Below the pieces are notes generated by a model. It worked only from the letters and a program-made list of their open reading frames with translations, made no database searches and was not told the DNA's origin. From contig WNNJ02001820.1 of assembly GCA_012934845.2 (NCBI GenBank), positions 208,821 through 272,820 on the forward strand: DNA of 64,000 bases, given 5' to 3'. Below are positions 47,421 through 56,834 of the stretch, one piece after another (within the stretch, counting starts at the first letter, position 1; each line of letters starts with the position of its first letter). The position numbers and the translations under genes were made by a program. The stretch is from Pomphorhynchus laevis. Lineage: Eukaryota; Acanthocephala; Palaeacanthocephala; Echinorhynchida; Pomphorhynchidae.

Positions 47421-50400
47421 TAGAATTTTGGTGGTAAAAAACGATGAGCGAAAACAGCATTTAAACAATAAAACTGTAATTACATTTAATGAAACCTAAA
47501 CCAAAAATTTTAAATCATTCAAAATTTTTTATTTTTAATTATATAATTTTACATATCTTTTAATTAATTTATTTTTCAAATATTCATCATTAGTAAATTC
47601 TTTTTCTAGAAGCTTAAAAATCTATAACGTTGTTCTGATTGACGATTATTTGAGTAGAAGTATAGTATAATCAACACAAAAGCATTGAGCATTACTACAC
47701 ACTTACTCAAACTGACATTTAAACGTCTTGCACGTCAGAACAGCCGTATACCTTTTTTCACTAATTTGAAACATTTAGACGTGTCTGATCTCCAGTGAAG
47801 CCTGTATTCGAACACAGAACCCAATATCCTTATTCGTATCTTCCGATTTTCCGGAAGAGCCCCAAATAATTTCATATGGCGTCCTGGTTTTCGAAATCTG
47901 TAGTGAATCAAATTGCTTTTCGTTGGGTTTAACGACAAACCCAATTTAGACAGGCGTCTAGCAACCCCATTCACCACAGATTTCACTGTCTTCAAATTTC
48001 CTGTCAGACAAGGAATCCCTTTTAAACACCAGTGGTGTATCGTCGGAGTAGATATTACTACTAGTGTTCCTATCCAAGAGTCCATCCAAGACTCCCTTTG
48101 TCGTAATCATATAAAGGATTGGCGATAAAGAGGACCCCTTAGGAAAACTCTTGGATAGCTTATAAAAGGGACCCTTGTCGTCATCTAGATAAAAGCTTCT
48201 GCTCGCCAAAATTCCCCACACTCGACGCAGAATGTTCAGTGGAACATCATCTTTTTTTGACGCTTCCATTACTTAGTCGAGTGTGAGGTTGTCAAAAGCT
48301 GCTGACACGTCAAAGAATACAGCTGAGCAGACCGTGAATCCTTGGTGAGAAAACTCTGCATATCCCTGACTAGTTTTACAGTTCCCCGACTACTACGAAA
48401 TCCGTGAATATGGTCACCCAACAATTGCCGAGATTCGTAGTGGCGAGCCAGGTATCTTGCCAGAGCCTTATCATAGACCATCACTATATTATTGGATATG
48501 GTAATTAGTCTCGAGTCTTTAGCCGTTGACACCCATTGAGCCTTTGGAAGAAATATCATTTTTCCGAGTGCAATATCTGGCCAGGCCACTAGTGGTGAAG
48601 CTAGCAGTTTAGCCGTGCTTTGCCCTGGGAGTTCCTCATCGATCAACTTGGTGGCAACCGCGCACGCTGAGACGCCATTAGATGACGTCTTAGGCGTGAT
48701 CGGCCACGCTTCCAAGATATCTTCAATTGTGACATATTCTTCCGACGGGTCAATATGTTGGAGAGTAAGCTTTAACCTCGTTTGAAGCTGCACCTCTTCA
48801 GAGCATATTATTGCATTGGCTAAGTGTTTATTTTTTATGTCTTGTAAGACTGAACCAATTCCCTTTGAAGCGATCCACTTGGAAGCCGCTGCCTTCCAAT
48901 ACCGTAATGTGGTCTTTCTTGTAGTAGATCACCATTTCTTCGAGAAAGTCTTGTAGGACAGCAGCTTCCTTGCATCCCGCTTCAACGACTCTCTATGGAG
49001 TTGATCTTGGAGTCGGCACATGGGATATTTGCTCTGATCAGACGGATCAGGATCAGTTCTTTATCTTCAGAATTATTTTCATGTGCATGGCCTTTGAGTT
49101 GTATTTAAGCATAGGTGGTCTTTCTGTAATTAGGTATTTATTAGCTAAATTGAATATTTCTTTATTAAATGTATATAAAAAGTTATTATTTAAAAAACAC
49201 AATTGATTATTAATAAAATTTGGACCAAAGTCATTAAAACAATTCATTCTACTGTTTACACTCAATTCATTAAAGAATTTTATATATTTAAACACATTCT
49301 CACATTCATTCATTATAAAATTTAAAATTCCATTAATATTATTATCATTATTATTGGTTAAAAAACTTGTATTACTTTGTTGTAAGCCTGTATACCAGCC
49401 TTGATCGGCTGAAATCGTTTGTTTTTGAACAATTTCTTCCTTCTAAATCCAGTATACAAGCTTATGTTCGTCATTGAACCCGTCCCATTTACAATTGTTT
49501 ACCCATTTTAGCTTTAATTTAACATTATTAAAATTAATTACTATATCTAAAATTGATTGGTAACCTGCATGACTCTGAAGAAAAGTTCCCTCGAGTGGAA
49601 TTATGGGCTCCCCGATTTGGTCAATCAGGGGTTCTACCCGAGCCCCTCTGGAATCATTCAGGTTACCAACAATGTATTGTGCACCAGCGTTAAACACCTT
49701 AACCAGAAGATTCCTGACGGCCTTCTTACTCTCCTTCGTTCGCCAGTCACCCGGTTTTATGTAGCAGTTTGCTACAAACACCGGACGACGGGAAACGAAA
49801 AATTTCAGAAGTTGATAAGATCCCACCTCGCTGGATCCCTCTGAAATCAAGCAAGCGTTCAAACGCTTGCTTGTCATTGAGACCACGGTGAGTTCTAATC
49901 TACCGTCAACTTGATATGTGAAAATTGTATAATCTTCGTCATGTCTAGTTAACGTTTTCAATACTTGTGGGGAACGCGCCTCCTACAGAAAGTGGACATA
50001 TCCATGATTGAAATTGGAATATTTTACTATATTCATAACGTTCCCTATATTCCAACTGATCAACGAGATGTCTTCCAACGAGTTATACTCGATGCGCCGC
50101 TTTTTTTTACACGGATGCATCTGCAGGACGAGGTAATTCTTCTAACTGGGCACACCTTCCTCCTGAATCCGCTTCCTTACGAGCGTGTTTCTTCACAATT
50201 GTAAAAATTGCATACCCTTCAGTCCGATGAAACCATGAAAAGATAATCAATGCTTTCTTCTTTCTCTTGCGGTTATTCCCCTTTTAGACTAATAAAACGA
50301 TTTGTTTTATTTTGAGGTTTTTGTTTTCACTTTTATCTTTATATTTATTTATTGCTGATTTTGTCATGTCATTTTTTAAATTTTTTAGTTCTTAATCTTT

Positions 50401-51330
50401 TATCGTTACTGAATTTTTTAAATTCCTGTTTCAGCCGCTAATACCGACATTTTTAATTCTAGTTCGTTTGTCTGTCTATCAACACCCTCATTTCTAAGGC
50501 ATGTTGATCGACAAACTGTTTTCTTCACTGCCTGTGTATAGAATTGTGCTCCCGCACAATCATTCTTATTCTCACCATCCACCCACTTTAAATATTCTTT
50601 AAAGTGGGTACATGTTTGGGAATACGATTTATGTGAATTTTAGCACATTTATTCCTTCCTGATCTTTTATCACAATTCTGTGATTCGTGGTTTTCTCCGC
50701 AGTGCAGGCAACGCGGATCACTCTCCAAACACATGTTTGAAAAGTGAACCCAGCGTTGACATCTGTAGCACTGTAGATACCTGAACTTCAGGTCACCCTC
50801 GTCAAATATTATCTACTTGACGGCGTGACCCAAAATTCCAGGATGTGAATCTCTCAGCTTGTGTAGATCACTTACAGCTCCCTTCACAAGAAAGGAGCTG
50901 TAAACTTGATTGAAAGTTTTACATTTTCTAATTAGTGTGATGTCTTTGCCAGCTAGTAATTCTTGGAGACATTCTTCCTCTGTGAACGGCGGTATATCCT
51001 TAAGTATACCCCCGTGACTCACATAAAGAAGTCAGTCACTGTTCAGTTTTTAAACGTTATCCTCGCCAAACCATCTTTCAAAACGTACCGCTCAAAGATC
51101 CCTTCCCGAGAGAAGTTCTCTTTGACCGTACTCCTCGTACTCTTTTGAAAGATAATTTTACCTTCCTTATTTTCCCATTTAATTTTCTGTGCAAAAGCAT
51201 CCTGCTTTATTGGCAGGATCACCTTTTGTACTGAAAATTCATTGTCGATCGCTTTAAAGTATTGGTTAGTCGAATCTTGTGGATGTCTTTTTTATGTCTT
51301 GTTCTTCACAAGACATGTGTTTTCTTTATT
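47421..51330 (-). mobile_element. APE-type LINE K, full span but decayed
   Basis: Right to left: ORF1 with MSHGGILKDIPPFTEEECLQ (51022-50813), followed by two Gag-like zinc knuckles CYRCQRWVHFSNMC and CLHCGENHESQNC (about 50800-50690). The endonuclease lies at 49961-49443 (RRPVFVANCYIKPGDWRTKE, AQYIVGNLNDSRGA, GYQSILDIVI), an AT-rich linker at 49313-49053, and the reverse transcriptase at 48793-48269 (WPDIALGKMIFLPKA, LGDHIHGFRSSRGTVKL) and 48269-47735 (FPKGSSLSPILYMI, IYSDDTPLVF, LGLSLNPTKSNLIHY, RILGSVFEYRLHWRSD). The SDD replaces the usual ADD. Several frame changes. It differs from family J and belongs somewhere in the jockey-related clades. The 3' UTR leads into the 112-bp array. Confidence 0.8.
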
Positions 51331-51689
51331 CTATAACTAAGATAACTAACTAAAAAATAAAAACAAAAAATAGTACATAATAAAAAAGTATAGATAGGCT
51401 AAAAAAGTAAATAAATAGGCTATATTTAACAACACAAAAAAACACTTACCCCATTGGTCTTTTATGTAGACCTTATATATTTATCTATCCCTTGTTCTTA
51501 GTAGATAAACTTTTCAACAGTGCTTGAGTAGCTTTCTTGAAAACTGTTTGTACAATTAAAAACTGCAATTGACATTGTACGATTGAAAACTAATAATAAA
51601 GGTTTTATTAAAAATCCAAAAGGTTAAATGAGACATCACAAAACAGAACAGTCAATAGTTAATAACAACAAAAATTTTTTGTACTCAAC

Positions 51690-52631
51690 CATGGTAGTCT
51701 TCTTGATACATCTTCTTATTTACGGCCTCAGGTCCAGGGGGATCTAAGCCCACTAACCGATTCAACACGCCGTATTCCGACTGAACCACCCGGGGTCTTT
51801 CACTCTCCCCCCGAAGAATACAATCGAGACGGACTATGCTAGGTAAACTAGAGACAAGGAGATTAAGAAACCTTAGCCTTTGCTCTGAGGGACGTCCTCT
51901 CCAAAAGAAGACTAATCCCGAGATAGCCCAAGTGCTCCCAGAGGAGCACCTGGGTTTTCCCTTTCAATGACAGATGTTGAGCCCGTTTCAGGGCCCATCT
52001 AGCTTTCTTCAGGATACGTTTGAATCTATCCAGGTCAGCTTTCGCTGACCAGTTCACCTTAACGGTGAACCCCAGGTATTTTACTCGACCTGTGAAGCTT
52101 GAGAGTGGTTTATAGGCAAATATGGAAGAGAGCGAGGAGAGTGCTAGTCTCTTAAGTTTTTAAGAGACTAGCACTAGTTTTTAAGTACCACCTGCTATTT
52201 TGCAGAGTTTAAAATAAGATTAGATTGGAGTAGCTGTTCTTTTAATCTTGAAAAGAAACGGCTGATGTCAGAGACTACGTCTTTACACCTGCGTCCAAAG
52301 AACAGGGCTGTGGTGTCATGAGCGTACACCACTAGACGTTCTTCGCGTTTGAATATTTTAAATAGGTTAATGGAAGCAGCAAGATATAAGATAGGAGAAA
52401 GAGGGAAGCCTTGGGGCACACCCGTAATAGGCTAGAACTGACGCGCATCATGGTTGTCTTCATAGTAAAACCGCTTGGTGTACAGCAGGATCTTGACCAT
52501 GTTAACTATTCTCGCAGACAACCCGAGGGACAGAGAGAAGAAATCACAAAAGGAATGGAGATGCGGCTAAATGCAGCAGAAAAGTCAAGGCAAACAGCCA
52601 CAACTAGGCGATGGCTATTCACCCGACAAAA
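51690..52631 (-). mobile_element. Jockey-like LINE copy J3, 5'-truncated
   Basis: The 3' third of the J family. The reverse transcriptase is recognisable at 52419-52195 (PQGFPLSPILYLAASINLFK and VVYAHDTTALFFGRRCKDVV, with His in place of the first catalytic Asp) and 52057-51863 (MNWSAKADLDRFKRILKKAR). Sequence is close to J5 and J6. Homology begins at about 52631, exactly where the reverse transcriptase of R2-like copy E stops, so the two elements abut. An internal inverted duplication (52141-52174) is not present in J5 or J6. The 3' end lies near 51690. Confidence 0.85.
52141..52174. repeat. Inverted duplication inside J3
   Basis: GTGCTAGTCTCTTA and TAAGAGACTAGCAC are perfect complements with a six-base spacer. 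The left arm matches J5 and J6 (61999-62031 region), but the right arm replaces the sequence those copies have. It was therefore created in J3 after the copies diverged, probably by strand switching during replication or repair. Confidence 0.85.
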
Positions 52632-54350
52632 CTGCTATGAAAGCCGAATTTAGGATTAACTCGAATTATCTCTTCCCATGCCGCTTCAAGATCAGTTATC
52701 GTTCCTATACAGGCACAGTCGTCCGTGTACCATTTTTGGATTGTCCCATTCAAAGCGTTGTGCAGTCTCGTAATTAGTGGCAGGGTGGCTAAGGCAAAGG
52801 CGGCCATTGATAGGAGGTCACCCTGGGTGAATCCCTCATCGGATCTTAGCGTTTCTCCACCAACTAATAGTTCGTTGGGTTTTCCGCAGGTATTCAGTAA
52901 GATTTTCTCCATTGCGGGGCATGTATATTTTATGTATGCCAGCACCAACTTTCTATTTATGTTATTAAATGTGTTTCTAGCATCGATCAAGAAGATATTC
53001 ATATCATCACGCTGCATGAATGATTTTCGGATCGAGTACACAACAATTTATGTCCCGCATTTCTAACCGACGAACAATTGAGTGCTTCTGGACACTAAGA
53101 GTAGATCGCCGGAGATCTGTGTGAGAATTACGCGTCCAATTATTCTCCGAAGGGCTTCACCTATGGCAATCGGTCTGACTCCAGGCCTCTTATCTAACGG
53201 AATCAGACGACATGCTGTGTATGCTCTCAATCTGCGAGGGTCGACTTCTTCAGTGGCGATTTTGATTGTGAAGTCGCATATTAATTTGGTTAATTCTCAG
53301 ATGCCTTCCCGTGTGCTGTTTAAAACTTGTGCAGGCCTTCATGTCAACTCCGGAAGGACCTGCCAATCCGCTCATTTGTCTCGATGTTGATGTTATATAT
53401 TGGGATTGGAGGGAGTATAATCTTACGTCATGATGTTCCTTGGCGCCATGTAGGGTACTCTTCAATTGGATGCAGGATCTGCTGGTGCAGCGCTTGAGTG
53501 CAGCTCGTGGAGAAAATTTCTTACGGATCTCTCTTTGATCATCGAGTCAATCGAAAGAATACCGCCGGGCGGTCCGACTAGATATCTTAATGCTGTTGCA
53601 ATTCGCCTATTTTTCACGAAACTTATGATTCTTTTGGTGGCATCAATTTTCTTTTGGTTTTTAATAGTATCTAGCGAGGCCAATTTCATTGTCTGAATAT
53701 ATCGTGCTTCATTCATCAGCTCTTCACGTCGATTCATCTTCCACAGTTTGATTCTCCTCTCCAATGATTTCTCTAACGAGGCTTATTTTTCTAGTTGCAA
53801 TTCTCTGTAGGATGAGTTGACACATGACCGTCACATGTTGCAATGGATCGTAGTCTGACTTGTCACTGTTGAAGTCTTTAAAGCATGCCGCTATCATATC
53901 TAGGAATTCTTCGCTAGCGTTGCAGCCGCGCAGGTCGAATGAATTCGGTATCCAGTGTATCACTTCCTCAAATGCTTCTTGGGGATTAAAAGGCCTTTTG
54001 GTGAAAGTGTCAGGATGCTGAGCCATTGAATTCATGTTGTGGGGTCTCGTTGCGACCGTGATCCTGCGCCACGAGTGTAGCTTGATTAGTAGGGCCATTT
54101 TTGAATTGGCTGGCTGAGCAGTTGGTACATGGCCGGCCTGCTTCGACGCAGCGGCATTGGTACCCCAAGAAATGATGCCTGTTTTTGCATCCATCTGCTC
54201 GGCAGTTGACGCATTTTCTGCCAACCTTAACGCATTTGCACCCTTTGCAAACAGCGGCAGGCTCATTGCATGTGCAGCAGAGGTAGTGATTGGATGGCTT
54301 CCCACGAACCATTCTGATCAAGATTGTGTTCGCAAGAGATTGCATATTTA
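52632..54350 (-). mobile_element. R2-like LINE copy E, 3'-truncated
   Basis: Right to left: an N-terminal Cys-rich domain at 54345-54010, doubled in this copy (CCTCNEPAAVCKGCKCVKVG, RKCVNC, then CRCVEAGRPCTNC); then RPFNPQEAFEEVIHWIPNSF in another frame (54305-53724); then SFVKNRRIATALRYLVGPPG (53764-53462); and the reverse transcriptase (53041-52619) with FLIDARNTFNNINRKLVLAY, DEGFTQGDLLSMAAFALATL and WYTDDCACIG. The first Asp is preceded by Thr (YTDD) and Leu replaces Pro after QGD. The coding sequence ends at FGF, at the border with J3, and the C-terminal zinc-knuckle/nuclease domain is absent. Several frame changes. Confidence 0.85.
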
Positions 54351-54651
54351 AGTGTAGTTATCAGATATAAGCTTGTTACGATACTCTTTCATTTCAACGT
54401 AAAAGTTTCACACAATCGTACATTTCGAGTTCCGACAATCTTTAGTAAGTGTTTGCAGATTCTTTGATTGTTTGTAATTAGGCGATTACTCTTTATTAGA
54501 ATTGTATGTATATTATATTGTATGTATATTATTTCTCAATTTTTCGAGAAAAAAATTGAGAAAATAATAATACTATCAATAATATAGTATCAATGATACT
54601 ATACAGGAGGTCACGGTTCTTGTGAATCTCCACTGGACGGATGTAGACATC

Positions 54652-54659
54652 GTCTAGAC
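54652..54659. repeat. hAT target-site duplication, left copy
   Basis: GTCTAGAC, identical to 56827-56834. Eight bases is the hallmark duplication length of hAT elements. The sequence is itself a perfect palindrome. Confidence 0.92.
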
Positions 54660-56826
54660 CAGGGGTGGGCGAGGGCTGAGCATCAAAATGCCAAATCGAA
54701 GTTTCCAAAAATTGAAAAGGCCACATGAGTATGAAATAATTAATTCGATCTTTTTGAAAAAATATGTAATAAAAACAGAATCATATCCACTTGGTGCTAA
54801 GAATCAATTCATTCATTTGATCCAAACTTTTTTTTATATTTAGCCTGTGTTAATTGATCAATGTCTGGTTCTAGGTTACTTGTTCGCAGAATGAGGCTTT
54901 CTTCAAGATGATTGTCTGATAAAGATGTTCTTTGTGATGATTTTATCTTCGTCATGTGGGAAAATGCAGATTCGCAACAGTAAGTTGTTGAAAATATAGT
55001 CAATATCTTCTGAGCATTTTTCTGTAGGGCTGAATATTTTGATGCGAAGCGCCATATATCGTAGATATCATGATTCTGAACAAAGCGATTGATAAGAATA
55101 TTATCATTCAGCAACTCGATTATTTCGATTTGAAATTCCTCTTCTACTTTATGAATTTCGACAAGATGGGGCTCAAATACAAGCGTCAGTTCTGACTCAA
55201 ATGCGTCAAAATCATTGAATCGAGATTGGTATTGGGTGTGCAGATCAGTCAAATATCTTTCATAATTCTCAAGCATTTCAGCTGTCGGATAGTTCAGACG
55301 TGTAACTTCGTGCAAATATGTAAAATGAATTTTTGAAAAATGCTTGTCCTTGATTTGGTTTCTCAATAATATGATGGTTGCACGAAATGCCTTCACCTTT
55401 TTCCAAGAAGCAAAAATGTTATTTTTCTGACCTTGTAAAGAAAGATTGAGCTCTCTTTGCTTCATCATGATATCAACTAGAAATGACATGTCGATTATGA
55501 AATAAATATTTGAAAGATCGCAACTCTTGTTCAGATTTGAAAAGAATTGAATTATTTTCTCTCTTATATCAAATACTCGCTTCAAAACGTTTGCCTCAGA
55601 AAGCCATCTAACGCTTGAGTGGTATAAGAGATCATAACTGCCGTGAAACTCGTCATTTTCCATCATTGATCTGAATTGGCGGTGTCTTGTTGCGTTTGAA
55701 CGAATGAAAATTACAATTTCGTTCACTTTCTTGAAAACTGATCCCAATGAAACGGATTTTATGCAAAGATTTTGTTGGTGTAATATGCAATGAAAGGAAC
55801 GAATTTCCAGTGGTTTAATAATATCTTTCATCTTTGCAATAAATCCCGAATTTTTTCCTACCATTGAAGGAGCACCGTCAGTACAAATACTCACTAGAAA
55901 TTCTGGATTGACTTTTGATTTTTGAATTTGATCTTGCACTTTTTCTAAGATGTCAATTCCACGAGCTTGCCCTTTTAGAGTTTGCATACCTAATAGTTCT
56001 TCTCGTAGATTGAAATTTTTGTCAACGATTCGTATAAAAATGAGTAATTGGGCAGAGTCAGTAGAATCAGTTGACTCATCAATAGCCAATGAATAGAATG
56101 CATTTGGATCTGCTAAGAGAAAAGATAGTTTTTGTTGTAAATTTTTCGCAATATCGGTTTGGCGACTGACTATTGTTCGCCGAGAGAGCGCAAGATTCTC
56201 ATATTTTTCAACTTTATCTGGATCTATGCATTTTACTGTTGTAGTTATGGCCTCTTTGATGAATTCTGAGTCGGAATATGGCTTTCCTCTTTTACCCATA
56301 AGATGTGCAATCAAATAGCTCGCTTTTGTTTGTAAAAGTCCCAAATTGAATATATTCTTGAATAATGTTTGTTGTTTTTTGATTGATTTTTTTAGTTCTA
56401 GAATTTTCTCTTTTCTACACTCACCATCAAGTCTACATATTGGCATATTGATATGCGTGCCATAATGTTTTTCTGCATTGAATTTCTTGATCGTTGTTAA
56501 GTTAGCTCTACAAATTAAGCACACCATCCCGTTTTTACTCTGAACAAAGAAGTAATCATATTCCCATTCTATATTAAAAACTCTATTCTCTGAATCTATC
56601 TTTCTCTTTTTTGCGATGACATCTGATGGGGTAACCAAAAATTTTCTTGTAAATATCAAAAAATGATAAGATTCAAAGGAAAAGTATCTAAATAAAAAAT
56701 TAGAGAAAAAATACATTGTTAATATGATAATTTCTATCTTGCCTTTTTTTGAAAAATGCTCGGAGGCCGCATAAACTAGGCTCGGAGGCCGCATGCGGCC
56801 TCCGAGGCCGTAGATGCCCACCTCTG
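54660..56826 (-). mobile_element. Complete hAT transposon, 2167 bp
   Basis: Bounded by identical 8-bp duplications. Terminal inverted repeats are CAGGGGTGGGC at the left and GCCCACCTCTG at the right (complement CAGAGGTGGGC), one mismatch in eleven, and fit the CAG(N)GGTGGGC consensus of hAT elements. A subterminal GC-rich palindrome sits near the right end (56782-56803 region). The internal transposase frame is uninterrupted. Clean borders, intact frame and matching duplications together indicate a recent insertion compared with every other element here. Confidence 0.93.
54809..56716 (-). CDS. hAT transposase, intact frame
   Basis: Cut-and-paste transposase of the hAT superfamily, close in layout to domesticated ZBED/GTF2IRD2-like proteins. 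The frame is open from 56821 (670 codons), but the first ~35 codons overlap the terminal repeat, so a start at Met36 (56716) or further in is more likely. Numbering from 56821: BED-like zinc finger with C101, C104, H119, H123; RNase H-like catalytic core with D248 in FYSLAIDESTD, D315 in SICTDGAPSMVG, and the HCILHQQNLC motif at 344-353; C-terminal dimerisation block from 612 (TYCCESAFSHM, E617 likely the third acidic residue, then HLEESLILR). No stop or frameshift, and all expected motifs are present. Host control cannot be judged. Confidence 0.9.
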   Translation of the reverse strand: MYFFSNFLFRYFSFESYHFLIFTRKFLVTPSDVIAKKRKIDSENRVFNIEWEYDYFFVQSKNGMVCLICRANLTTIKKFNAEKHYGTHINMPICRLDGECRKEKILELKKSIKKQQTLFKNIFNLGLLQTKASYLIAHLMGKRGKPYSDSEFIKEAITTTVKCIDPDKVEKYENLALSRRTIVSRQTDIAKNLQQKLSFLLADPNAFYSLAIDESTDSTDSAQLLIFIRIVDKNFNLREELLGMQTLKGQARGIDILEKVQDQIQKSKVNPEFLVSICTDGAPSMVGKNSGFIAKMKDIIKPLEIRSFHCILHQQNLCIKSVSLGSVFKKVNEIVIFIRSNATRHRQFRSMMENDEFHGSYDLLYHSSVRWLSEANVLKRVFDIREKIIQFFSNLNKSCDLSNIYFIIDMSFLVDIMMKQRELNLSLQGQKNNIFASWKKVKAFRATIILLRNQIKDKHFSKIHFTYLHEVTRLNYPTAEMLENYERYLTDLHTQYQSRFNDFDAFESELTLVFEPHLVEIHKVEEEFQIEIIELLNDNILINRFVQNHDIYDIWRFASKYSALQKNAQKILTIFSTTYCCESAFSHMTKIKSSQRTSLSDNHLEESLILRTSNLEPDIDQLTQAKYKKKFGSNE

Positions 56827-56834
56827 GTCTAGAC
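56827..56834. repeat. hAT target-site duplication, right copy
   Basis: GTCTAGAC directly after the right terminal repeat. Removing the transposon and one duplication restores J-family sequence comparable to that near 63520, which confirms the insertion site. Confidence 0.92.

Noticed and set aside
49053-49313. Minus-strand 86-codon Asn/Phe-rich frame as a separate gene
   Set aside because: It lies between endonuclease and reverse transcriptase of LINE K on the same strand and is best read as its AT-rich linker.
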